Shown piece by piece: positions 16,794 through 26,083 of a stretch of DNA of 38,054 bases. Source of the stretch: Archangium violaceum Cb vi76 (GTDB lineage: Bacteria; Myxococcota; Myxococcia; Myxococcales; Myxococcaceae); contig NZ_JPMI01000260.1 in NCBI RefSeq assembly GCF_000733295.1, forward strand, positions 1 to 38,054. Direction: 5' to 3'. Position 1 is the first letter of the stretch; each line of letters opens with the position of its first letter. Both the position numbers and the translations under genes were made by a program. A model generated the notes under the pieces. It saw only the letters and a program-made list of their open reading frames with translations, was not told where the DNA came from and searched no databases.

Positions 16794-18728
16794 TCACCGT
16801 GCGGCCGAGCCCTCCTGGCGGACCTCTTCCTTCCGCACGGGCAGCTCGAGGGTGAACGTCGCGCCCTGACCGCGGCCGGCGCTCTCACAGGAGAGCGCTC
16901 CGCCCAGCTCCTCGGCGGCCAGCGCGCTGGTGTGCAGACCGAACCCGTGCCCGTCCTTCTTCGTGGTGAAGCCGTGGGTGAAGAGGAGCGGAACGTGCTC
17001 CGGGGCAATCCCCACGCCGTTGTCGGCGACGATGATGCACATCCGGCCCGGGGTGGCCGACACCACGCGGATGGTCAAACAGCCGTCCGGGCGGCCACTC
17101 TCCTTCACCGCGTGGCGCGCGTTGCTCAGCAGGTTGAGCAGGATTTGGAGCAGCTTGTGCCGGTCCACCCAGACGGGAGGCACGGCGGCGTACTCGCGCC
17201 GCAATTCGATTCCCGCCTTGCCGAAGGAGGCCGATTGCAGGCGCACCGCGCCGTCGATGAGCTCGGGCAGGGACACCTCCTCCACCACGCCGGAGAAGCG
17301 CGCGTACTGCTGCTGCATGCCCACCACGACGCGGATGTGATCCACCCCGTCGCACAGCGCCTGCAGCTCCGCGAGCACGGCCTCCTTGTCCTGGGTGAGC
17401 TGGGTGGTGAGCGCCTCGAGGTAGGCCGGGAGCTGCCTGCCCCGAGGATCCTCGGTGAGGAACGAGCCCAACCGCGCCTCGTTCTCGCGCAGCAACTGCA
17501 CGGCCTTCTCCAGGCTGGACACCCGCAGGCCGCGAATCCGCTCGGACACGATGCCGGCCGACACATTCACGCTGTTCAGCGTATTCCCCACGTTGTGCAG
17601 CACGCCCGTGGCCACCTCGGCCATGCCCGCCTGGCGCGAGGCGTCCACCAGGCCCCGGTGCAGCTCGCTCAGCCGCGCCTCGGCCGCCTTGCGCTCCGTC
17701 ACGTCCCTGCCGAAAACGGTGAGCTTCAGCACCTCGCCAACCTCACCCCACACGGGGCTGACGGTCAGCTCCAGGTCGATCATCTGCCCGCGATCCCCCA
17801 GCGCCGGCAGGCTCACGTCCTCCTTCAGCCGATGGCCTTCCCGGGCGCGCTCCAGCCGCTCCCTCCAGCGCTCCTGCCGCTCGGGGGGCAGGTCGCGGAA
17901 GATGAACGCGCCGGGGGGAATGTCTCCGCCGAAGATGCGCTGGAAGTACTGCTTCGCGGACTGGTTGGCGGTGAGCAGCCGCCCCTCCAGATCCAGGGAG
18001 CACACGACGTCATCGGTGCTCTCGATGAGGCTGGACAGCTCGCCCTCGTTCTCGTGCAACGTCCTGCGGGCCTGCTCGAGCGTCGCGTGCGCCTCGGTGC
18101 GGAAGGTGAGGAACAAGGACGACACCGCCCAGCCGAACAAGATGAAGATGGCCGTGAAGATGCCCATGGACCACTCCATGGGGCTCAATTCCGGTTGCGC
18201 GGTGGCCAGCGGGAAGAAGACGAGCGGCGTCAGGGCACACAGCACGGACATGACCAGCCCGAGCCGCCACCCCAGCAGGTAGACCGCCATGACCGGGACG
18301 AGCACGCTCGCGGCATGCGTGGACATGGCCAGCATGTCCAGGGACAGGGCCGTCATGAGGATCGACGCCCACAGGAAGAGGCACAGCCACAGCCCCGGGA
18401 TGCGGGGTGAGGCACGCCACCGCAACAGCACCAGCACCGCCAGGAAGAACACCCCGGACAGCGCGCTCGGCACGCCCAGACGCCAGGCGTACGGGGTGAA
18501 CTGCAGGAGCCCGGTGAACACCATGGAGCCCCCGAAGCTGCACAGGGACAGCGCGACCACCATGCGGGCCCGGCTCAGTTCCAGGGAAGAGCCATGACGG
18601 AGGGGCGCTGGGATGAACACATCCAGCCGTTTCACGAGCCGGGCCCAGAACGCGGCGAACCGCTCCGTCCACCCGCGCTGGACCACACCCCTGCTGTCTC
18701 CACCCCCCCCGGTGTCCTCGCTCAGCAT
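16794..18728 (-). CDS. Membrane sensor histidine kinase with PAS domain
   Basis: A 644-residue inner-membrane kinase. A cytoplasmic N-tail is followed by six hydrophobic segments between residues 55 and 210 (for example MVVALSLCSFGGSMVFTGLL and LGLVMSVLCALTPLVFFPL). A PAS domain (about 230-345) ends with FGRDVTERKAAEARL. The H-box is of the HNxxN type, GVLHNVGNTLNSV (His378), not the common SHELKTP. HATPase_c has NLLSNARHAV, DNGVGIA and GHGFGLHTSA. GGAGAGGACG precedes the ATG at 18728. It follows another kinase on the same strand by 69 bp. No response regulator is adjacent. The multi-pass N-terminus suggests sensing in or near the membrane. Confidence 0.92.
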   Translation of the reverse strand: MLSEDTGGGGDSRGVVQRGWTERFAAFWARLVKRLDVFIPAPLRHGSSLELSRARMVVALSLCSFGGSMVFTGLLQFTPYAWRLGVPSALSGVFFLAVLVLLRWRASPRIPGLWLCLFLWASILMTALSLDMLAMSTHAASVLVPVMAVYLLGWRLGLVMSVLCALTPLVFFPLATAQPELSPMEWSMGIFTAIFILFGWAVSSLFLTFRTEAHATLEQARRTLHENEGELSSLIESTDDVVCSLDLEGRLLTANQSAKQYFQRIFGGDIPPGAFIFRDLPPERQERWRERLERAREGHRLKEDVSLPALGDRGQMIDLELTVSPVWGEVGEVLKLTVFGRDVTERKAAEARLSELHRGLVDASRQAGMAEVATGVLHNVGNTLNSVNVSAGIVSERIRGLRVSSLEKAVQLLRENEARLGSFLTEDPRGRQLPAYLEALTTQLTQDKEAVLAELQALCDGVDHIRVVVGMQQQYARFSGVVEEVSLPELIDGAVRLQSASFGKAGIELRREYAAVPPVWVDRHKLLQILLNLLSNARHAVKESGRPDGCLTIRVVSATPGRMCIIVADNGVGIAPEHVPLLFTHGFTTKKDGHGFGLHTSALAAEELGGALSCESAGRGQGATFTLELPVRKEEVRQEGSAAR

Positions 18729-18797
18729 CGTCCTCTCCGGGTAGCTGGCCGCGACTATGCCGCAACCCGCCCCGGAAACAGAGACCTCCTCCCCTGC

Positions 18798-20432
<1,635 letters not shown>

Positions 20433-20490
20433 GCCGTCTTGATCTGCACTCCCTCCCGGGATGCGGCAGTGCCTGAAATCAGAACTGTGG

Positions 20491-20513
20491 AAAACCCAAC
20501 ACCTGGCGGGTGT
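20491..20513 (-). terminator. Possible terminator after the MFS permease
   Basis: ACACC (20499-20503) and GGTGT (20509-20513) can pair. On the minus strand the hairpin is followed by TGGGTTTT. The 5-bp stem is weak. It lies about 60 bp past the permease stop codon, in a 139-bp gap otherwise without clear features. Confidence 0.3.
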
Positions 20514-20571
20514 GTCCTTCAACACGGACGAAGTAGCCGGATTGAAGTCCGCCAACGCCACTGTTCCGGAT

Positions 20572-21900
20572 TCAGTCGAAGCGGTGGTGTTGCCGCGTGT
20601 CACGCATGAAGGCGTACACGAGCAGCGAGCAGAGGATGCAGCCGGTGACGTACCAGAAGAACCACGTCTCATGGCCGGCCAGCTTGAGCCAGGTGCCCAC
20701 GTACTCGGCGGTGCCGCCGAAGATGGAGACGGTGAGCGCGTAGGGCAGCCCCACCCCCAGGGCCCGGATGCGAGCGGGGAAGAGCTCTGCCTTCACCACG
20801 GCGTTGATGGAGGTGTAGCCGGAGATGATGACGAGCGCCGCCAGCACCAACAGGAAGGCGGTGAAGGCATCGCGCGTGCGCGTGAGCGCCGTGAGCAGCG
20901 GCACGGTGCAGAGCGTCCCCATCACGCCGAACCACAGGAGCACGGGCCTGCGGCCGATCTTGTCCGAGAGCAGGCCGAACACCGGCTGCACCAACATGTA
21001 GAAGAAGAGGGAGGAGACGGAGATGAGCGTGGACTGGTCCCGGGTGAGGCCCACCGAGTTGACCAGGAACTTCTGCATGTAGACGGTGTACGTGTAGAAG
21101 GCGAGCGTGCCACCCATGGTGAGCCCGACGACGAGGGCGATCTCCCTCGGGTGGCGCAGCAGCTCGCGCATGGGGTGGTGCCCCGTCTTCTTCGCCGCTT
21201 CGGCCTGGAAGGCCTCGGTCTCCACCATGTTGCGGCGCATGTAGAAGCCGAAGACGGCGAGCGCGGCGCCACAGAGGAACGGGATGCGCCAGCCCCAGGC
21301 CTCCAGTTGAGGGCCGGTGAGCACCAGCCGCTGCAACACCAGCAGCGTCACCGTGGCGAGCAACTGGCCCATGATGAGGGTGACGTACTGGAAGGAGCTG
21401 TAGAAGCCACGATGGCGGGACGTGGCGACCTCGCTGAGGTAGGTGGCGCTGGTGCCGTACTCGCCGCCGAGCGAGAGCCCCTGGAGCAGCCGGGCGAGGA
21501 TCAGGATGATGGGGGCCAGGATGCCGATGCGCTCATACGTGGGGCACAGGGCGATGATGAAGGAGCCCAGGCACATGAGCGTGACGGAGAGGGACAGGGC
21601 GGCACGGCGCCCGCGCAGGTCCGCGTAGAGGCCCATCAACCAACCGCCCACCGGGCGGATGAGGAAGCCGAGCGCGAAGACTCCAGCCGTGTTGAGCTGC
21701 TCCACCACGGGGTTGTCGTGGGGGAAGAACGACTTCGCGAAGTACAGCGAGAACGCCGAGTAGATGTAGAAGTCGTACCACTCGATGAGGTTGCCCACCG
21801 AGCCGCCGAAGATGGAGAGCAGGCGCTGGCGCACGCCCGGCTCGGCGGTGGACAAGTACTCGGCGGACGGGGACGCGAGGCCGGAGGGTTCCAGGGACAT
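20572..21900 (-). CDS. MFS transporter, metabolite:H+ symporter type
   Basis: A 442-residue, 12-helix permease of the metabolite:H+ symporter (MHS) family, the group that includes alpha-ketoglutarate and citrate/proline symporters. Marks are FGGSVGNLIEWYDFYIYSAF in helix 1, the loop GLYADLRGRRAAL (MFS motif A), RLLQGLSLGGEYG in helix 4, and a second motif A, GLLSDKIGRRPVL. The ATG at 21900 has GAGGG 5 nt upstream; the open frame extends 40 codons further without homology. It begins 8 bp after the zinc-ribbon gene, so they are probably one transcript. A dicarboxylate or similar organic acid is the likeliest substrate, by family only. Confidence 0.9.
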   Translation of the reverse strand: MSLEPSGLASPSAEYLSTAEPGVRQRLLSIFGGSVGNLIEWYDFYIYSAFSLYFAKSFFPHDNPVVEQLNTAGVFALGFLIRPVGGWLMGLYADLRGRRAALSLSVTLMCLGSFIIALCPTYERIGILAPIILILARLLQGLSLGGEYGTSATYLSEVATSRHRGFYSSFQYVTLIMGQLLATVTLLVLQRLVLTGPQLEAWGWRIPFLCGAALAVFGFYMRRNMVETEAFQAEAAKKTGHHPMRELLRHPREIALVVGLTMGGTLAFYTYTVYMQKFLVNSVGLTRDQSTLISVSSLFFYMLVQPVFGLLSDKIGRRPVLLWFGVMGTLCTVPLLTALTRTRDAFTAFLLVLAALVIISGYTSINAVVKAELFPARIRALGVGLPYALTVSIFGGTAEYVGTWLKLAGHETWFFWYVTGCILCSLLVYAFMRDTRQHHRFD

Positions 21901-21908
21901 CTCGGCCC

Positions 21909-22286
21909 TCAGTCCTTCGTGACGAAACGGAACACGTCGGCGAGCGCGCTCACGAAGCCCATCTCCTGGATGGCCCGCAGCTCCCCGCCGTCGAGCCATA
22001 CGCCGTGGCACCGCTCGCACACGTCGAGCAGGACGTGACGGTCACGCTCGCTGCGGACCTTCTTCATGGCCTGGCGGGGCTCGCACCGGGGACAGGCCAG
22101 CTCGCGCGTCTGGACCTCTTCGGCCGGCAACTTGCGCCACTCGATGAACCGCACGTTCACGGTGGACTCCAACCGCCGCAGGTCCTCCCCTTCGAGCCAG
22201 TGACCTTCGCACTGCGGGCACTGCTGCGCCTCCACCTCCTCCGGGCGCACGGGGGTCATCACCTTGTCACAGCGTGGGCAGTTCAT
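21909..22286 (-). CDS. zf-TFIIB-type zinc-ribbon protein
   Basis: A 125-residue small cytoplasmic protein with two TFIIB-like zinc ribbons. The first has CPRC (residues 3-6) and CPQC plus HWLEGEDL; the second has CPRC and CERCHGVWLDGGEL. The W-L-[ED]-G-x-E-L ending after each knuckle is the family signature. Such proteins are common in Proteobacteria and their role is unproven, although zinc and nucleic-acid binding are expected. It sits between the Rieske oxygenase gene (23 bp) and the permease gene (8 bp), all leftward. Confidence 0.88.
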   Translation of the reverse strand: MNCPRCDKVMTPVRPEEVEAQQCPQCEGHWLEGEDLRRLESTVNVRFIEWRKLPAEEVQTRELACPRCEPRQAMKKVRSERDRHVLLDVCERCHGVWLDGGELRAIQEMGFVSALADVFRFVTKD

Positions 22287-22309
22287 GATGCCGCCTACGG
22301 TATCAGGGC

Positions 22310-23497
22310 TCAGATCCAGAAGACGATGCCGCGCTCCTCGTCCGTGGGGCCCTCGCCGTGTCCCCCCTCGAGCAGCCAGCGGCGGTAGGCCTCGATGTCC
22401 GCGTGGAGCAGGTCCGCCTCGGTGCCGGCGAAGACGCCTCCTCCGGGACCGTTGATCAGGCCCTCGCGCTGCACCTTCATGATGTCCACGTCCTGGCGGA
22501 TGACCTGCGTGGTGTACCAGCGCACCAGCGGCATGAGGGCCCGCGCCACCAGCGAGCGCGGCAGATCATACGGCAGCCGGTAGCTGATGGCCGTGTAGAC
22601 GAGGCTGTCCGTGGGGCCGATCGGCGTCACCTGCGAGTTGATGGCGAAGCCGCTGCGATCGCCCCACATGTAATCCACGCGGGTGATGTTCGGGATGAAG
22701 TAATGATCCGTGTGGACCATGGGCAGGCCACTCGGGTTGAAGATGCGGCCCAGCCCCGTCACCGTGTCCTGCTCCTGCTGGTAGGTGACGAGCACGCTCC
22801 CCTCCGCGCGCTTCACCCGGGCAGGCACCCGCTTGCGCGCCGGGTCCCGGAACCACCCCCGGTGCACGAAGACGGTGTGCGGCACGTCCATGAAGTTCTC
22901 CACCAGGTTCGTCACCCCGTTGGGGAAGCGCGTGACCATGAAGTACACGGTCCACTCGGGCTGGCCCCAGTACGGCACTCGGAAGGCCGGGCGGCGGACA
23001 CGCTTCGCGTCTCCGCCCATGAAGACGTAGACGAGCCCGTCCTGCTCCAGTGTGTCGAAGCGCTGGAGCTTCCCGAGGTCGCACGGTCGCACCTGGAGGC
23101 CCGCGCGCGCATGGCCCTGCGCATCGAGCGCCTCGCCACACTGGCTCGGCCCGAGCGAGGGCACCTCCACCACCGCGCCCGAGGCGTCATACGTCCAGCC
23201 GTGGTACGGGCAGCCGATGCGGCCGTGGAAGACGTCGCCCGCGGACAGGCGCGCATTGCGGTGCAGGCAGCGGTCGCGCAGCGCCGCGGGCCGGCCGTGC
23301 TCGTCGCGGAAGAGCACGAGGTTCGTCCCGAGGAGGGTGCGCGCCAGCGGCTTGCCCTTGGGAAGCTCGGTGGAGAGACAGGCCACGTACCAGAAGTCCT
23401 TGAGGGCGCCACAGCGGGTGAGGTCGGCCTCGGCCTCGAGGTCCACGGCGGGCGTCGTGACGAGCGCGAGGCTCGGGGCTTCGAGTGGGTTCCTCAT
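22310..23497 (-). CDS. Rieske 2Fe-2S aromatic-ring-hydroxylating-type oxygenase
   Basis: A 395-residue Rieske non-heme iron oxygenase (alpha-subunit type). The 2Fe-2S ligands are Cys77, His79, Cys96 and His99 in CLH...CPYH. The mononuclear iron site is DVPHTVFVH (His207, His212), with Asp204 the usual bridge to the Rieske centre. Such enzymes hydroxylate, demethylate or desaturate and need a reductase, which is not in the window. The N-terminal region DFWYVACLSTELPKGKP matches the group that includes oxidative demethylases and chlorophyllide-type oxygenases. The ATG at 23497 overlaps the stop of the GH3 gene (CCATGAGG), showing translational coupling and suggesting the two act in one pathway. 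The substrate is unknown. Confidence 0.92.
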   Translation of the reverse strand: MRNPLEAPSLALVTTPAVDLEAEADLTRCGALKDFWYVACLSTELPKGKPLARTLLGTNLVLFRDEHGRPAALRDRCLHRNARLSAGDVFHGRIGCPYHGWTYDASGAVVEVPSLGPSQCGEALDAQGHARAGLQVRPCDLGKLQRFDTLEQDGLVYVFMGGDAKRVRRPAFRVPYWGQPEWTVYFMVTRFPNGVTNLVENFMDVPHTVFVHRGWFRDPARKRVPARVKRAEGSVLVTYQQEQDTVTGLGRIFNPSGLPMVHTDHYFIPNITRVDYMWGDRSGFAINSQVTPIGPTDSLVYTAISYRLPYDLPRSLVARALMPLVRWYTTQVIRQDVDIMKVQREGLINGPGGGVFAGTEADLLHADIEAYRRWLLEGGHGEGPTDEERGIVFWI

Positions 23498-25197
23498 GGG
23501 TGCTTCGGTCCTTGCTGGGAGAACCAGGCGGTCCAGCCTGCCTGGCGATGGAGATCCGTGGGTTTGATGTCGCCAGCGCGCTGGCCGAGCGTGATGCAGC
23601 GGGCCTCGTAGTGGCGGGTGCCCTCGGAGACACGGAGCGCGCTCACGGGGCCGAGCTGGCCGAGCTCGCGGGCATAGCGGTAGTGGTAGCCCTCGCACAG
23701 GGCGCGCTCCAGAGCCTGGGCGGCCTCGTGCAGGCGCTCCTCGGGCACGTCGGTCTCGAGGAAGAGCCGGTAGGCCGGTGGCGCGTGGGGTTCCCACTCG
23801 GGAGCCACCATGGCGAACGGCGGACGCGGACCACCGAGCACCGTGGGCAGCAGCGATTCGAGCACGGTGGAGACGCGCGTGGCGGCGAGCTTCTCTCCCA
23901 CGAGATCGCTCACGGCATCGGCCCGGCCCAGGAAGCGCAGACAGGGCGTGGCGTGGTGGAAGCCCTCGACACGGACGAGGTCTCCGATGCGGTAGCGCAG
24001 CAGGCCGCCGGAGGTGGAGAGGAGGACGGAGTAGGTGCGGCCGGCTTCGAGCTCATGAGCGAGCCGGGGACGGGCCTCGGGGTGCTCGGGGTCGAGGAAC
24101 TCGAAGAAGTGGCTGCGGACAGCGAGCACGGGGGCGGGGGCGTCGAAGAGGGGCAGCGTGACGACGCCCTCGGTGGCGAGCAGCCCCTTCCCCTGGACTT
24201 CGACACCGTGGAAACGGCGGCGGGCGGGGGCGACGGAGTGCGCGGCCTGGGCATCGGTCCACATGCTGAGCAGCGCGAGCCGGGGCCAGAGCATGCGTCC
24301 CTGGAGCCCGGAACGGAGGGCCTCGCGAAGCACGCGAGCGCGCTCGGGCCGGGGAGAAAACCGCATCCCAGCCAGCACGGTGCCCACTCCTCCCTCTCCC
24401 TCTGGGAGAGGGTCGGGGTGAGGGTCTACGGGTGGCCTGCACACCCCGCGCTCCAGATCCTCCGCCAGCCGATCCCCATGCCGCTCCAGTGCATCCATGA
24501 GCAACGTGAGGAAGCTCGGATTCCACACGCTCAGGAGCGCCAGCTCCTCACAGGCCACGAGGAACCACAGCGTCACATACCGGCACGACTCGACATCGGG
24601 CAGCCGGGCCACCGCGCCAGGCACCGCGAACACGCGCGAGAGCACCGGTTGCAGGAAGCGCGGGAAGTACGCCGAGTCCTCCACGCTCCCCACCGGAATT
24701 CCCCCGGCCGTCCTCCCCTGCTTGCGCCCGATCGGCGAGATGGACCAGTAGCTCGGGCCCTCGCGGACGGTGGGGTGCGAGCGCAGCAGATCGAACAGCA
24801 TCGGCGCGAGCGCCCGATGGAACTCGTCGAGCAGCCCCCGCGTCATGGGCACGTACTTGGACGCCCCCGAGGAGCCTCCCGACGGCTCGAAGCGGATCAC
24901 GGGTTCCCGGGTGAGGACGTAGGGCGTCCCTGATTTGAGCGCCTCGATATCCGGCAGCACCGAGTCCGGCGTGGAGATGGGAACCGCCTCCTGGAACTCG
25001 CGGGCGGTGCGGATATTCGAGAAGCCGGGGACCCTCTTGGATTGGGTCGTGTCCCTCGTGGCCCGGAGGATCCGCGCGAGGTTCTCGGATTGGGTTTCCT
25101 CGGGACGCTGGAGCGCTCGGTGGAACAGGAACGCGGCCGGTCCTTGGGCCGCCATCAGCCCCGAGAGCATCCTCCGCGAGGACAGCAACACGGACAT
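23494..25197 (-). CDS. GH3-family acyl-acid amido synthetase, with in-frame repeat
   Basis: A 567-residue member of the GH3 family, adenylate-forming enzymes that join a carboxylic acid to an amino acid in plants; bacterial substrates are largely unknown. ATP/AMP-binding motifs are visible: EPSGGSSGASKYVPMT (residues 104-119) and STSGGLLRYRIGDLVRVEGF in the C-terminal half. The region SHFFEFLDPE matches the family's middle motif. Residues about 257-270 (DPHPDPLPEGEGG) are encoded by a copy of the dispersed palindromic repeat, inserted in frame, probably in a surface loop. The ATG at 25197 has GAGGG 7 nt upstream, contributed by another repeat copy. It is coupled to the downstream Rieske oxygenase gene. 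Confidence 0.88.
   Translation of the reverse strand: MSVLLSSRRMLSGLMAAQGPAAFLFHRALQRPEETQSENLARILRATRDTTQSKRVPGFSNIRTAREFQEAVPISTPDSVLPDIEALKSGTPYVLTREPVIRFEPSGGSSGASKYVPMTRGLLDEFHRALAPMLFDLLRSHPTVREGPSYWSISPIGRKQGRTAGGIPVGSVEDSAYFPRFLQPVLSRVFAVPGAVARLPDVESCRYVTLWFLVACEELALLSVWNPSFLTLLMDALERHGDRLAEDLERGVCRPPVDPHPDPLPEGEGGVGTVLAGMRFSPRPERARVLREALRSGLQGRMLWPRLALLSMWTDAQAAHSVAPARRRFHGVEVQGKGLLATEGVVTLPLFDAPAPVLAVRSHFFEFLDPEHPEARPRLAHELEAGRTYSVLLSTSGGLLRYRIGDLVRVEGFHHATPCLRFLGRADAVSDLVGEKLAATRVSTVLESLLPTVLGGPRPPFAMVAPEWEPHAPPAYRLFLETDVPEERLHEAAQALERALCEGYHYRYARELGQLGPVSALRVSEGTRHYEARCITLGQRAGDIKPTDLHRQAGWTAWFSQQGPKHP
24392..24425 (+). repeat. Dispersed palindromic repeat, copy 4, inside the GH3 gene
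   Basis: Core ccctctccctctgggagagg followed by gtcggggtgagggt. Read on the minus strand it is translated as DPHPDPLPEGEG without changing the frame. All other copies in the window are intergenic. Confidence 0.88.
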
Positions 25198-25209
25198 CCC
25201 TAGACCCTC
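25198..25209 (-). promoter_or_regulatory. Repeat-derived Shine-Dalgarno of the GH3 gene
   Basis: On the minus strand GAGGG (25209-25205) lies 7 nt before the ATG at 25197 and is exactly the outer end of repeat copy 5. No other ribosome site is visible, so translation of the GH3 gene probably uses the repeat arm. Confidence 0.5.
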
Positions 25210-25238
25210 ACCCTAACCCTCTCCCAAAGGGAGAGGGG
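25205..25238 (-). repeat. Dispersed palindromic repeat, copy 5
   Basis: Plus-strand ccctcaccctaaccctctcc followed by caaagggagagggg; orientation opposite to copies 1-4. About 32 bp separate it from copy 6, and that spacer holds an imperfect inverted repeat (CACACGGGTT and AACCTGTG). Confidence 0.85.
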
Positions 25239-25270
25239 ATTCACACGGGTTCAACCTGTGAGGCGAGGCA

Positions 25271-25304
25271 CCCTCACCCCGTCCCTCTCCCGAGGGGAGA
25301 GGGG
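25271..25304 (-). repeat. Dispersed palindromic repeat, copy 6
   Basis: Plus-strand ccctcaccccgtccctctcc followed by cgaggggagagggg; direct tandem with copy 5. It ends 3 bp before the stop codon of the next upstream gene, so the doublet fills nearly the whole 110-bp gap and may serve as a terminator or attenuator between the two genes. Confidence 0.85.
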
Positions 25305-25307
25305 AAA

Positions 25308-26075
25308 TCATGCCCTCACTCCCATCAGCTTCAGGCCTCGACGCGTCCACAACCGCACCTGCTTCATCGATAGCTCCGTCAGCGCCCACAGCAGATCCCT
25401 CGCCCGGATCTCCGCCAGGCACACCAGTTCCTCCCCCTCCACGTGCGCCGGGTTGTTCCTCGCGAAGTACCCAATGTGCGGATGCGCCGCGGCCTCCCTG
25501 TCTATCGGCGACACCCCATCCCTCACCCGGTAGTGCGCTCCTTCGAAACGCACCGTCCCCTTCCTCTCGTCGTATTGCTCGCCGAACCAGCGCCCGGCCA
25601 GTGCTCGCAGGAAGGACACCCGCTCCGGCGGCGCTTCCCAGTCGTGCCGTGGCACCGTTCGCGGGAAGTGGTTCACCGCCAGCAGGTATGTCTTGTAGCC
25701 CGCGCTCAACAGCAGCCACAGCAGCGGCCGCATCGGGTGGCGCAGCTTGCGCGCGAGCATGAAGCGCCCGAAGCGCACCTGCAGCTCCTTCTGTCCCCAA
25801 TAGTCCGGGTGGATGACGGTGTCTCCCGAGAAGACGACCTCCACCGCCCGTCCCTCCACCTGCTCCTCCGAGACGCGCAGCGTGCTGAAGCCCACCAGCT
25901 CGCCCGAGCGTCTCGCGGACAGGAGGATCACATACTGCTTGTCGGCCAGGTCCCGCGCGAAGCGCTCGGCGCTGACGCCCGCGTAGCACACCTGCATCAA
26001 CGCGAGCATCTGCGCACGCTGGTTCTCGGTGAGCGACTCGCGCGAAACGGTGGCTCCCTTCAAGGCGGAGAGCAT
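25308..26075 (-). CDS. GNAT-like protein of unknown substrate
   Basis: A 255-residue soluble protein. The first half looks like an N-acetyltransferase fold: TENQRAQMLALMQVCYAGVSAERFARDL (helix 1), YVILLSARRSGELVGFSTLRV (strands 2-3) and VVFSGDTVIHPDYWGQKELQVRF, where the CoA loop would be although the usual R-x-x-G-x-G is reduced to WGQKE. The rest is less typical, with a conserved-looking KTYLLAVNHFPRTVPRH. The ATG at 26075 has GGGAG 4 nt upstream, and it begins 8 bp after the stop of the UnbV-type gene, so they are likely co-transcribed. The acetyltransferase role is an inference. Confidence 0.72.
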   Translation of the reverse strand: MLSALKGATVSRESLTENQRAQMLALMQVCYAGVSAERFARDLADKQYVILLSARRSGELVGFSTLRVSEEQVEGRAVEVVFSGDTVIHPDYWGQKELQVRFGRFMLARKLRHPMRPLLWLLLSAGYKTYLLAVNHFPRTVPRHDWEAPPERVSFLRALAGRWFGEQYDERKGTVRFEGAHYRVRDGVSPIDREAAAHPHIGYFARNNPAHVEGEELVCLAEIRARDLLWALTELSMKQVRLWTRRGLKLMGVRA

Positions 26076-26083
26076 CGGACTCC

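Noticed and set aside
20433-20571. Possible small gene between permease and kinase
   Set aside because: No frame has a start with a ribosome site and a sensible product; only a weak hairpin is seen.
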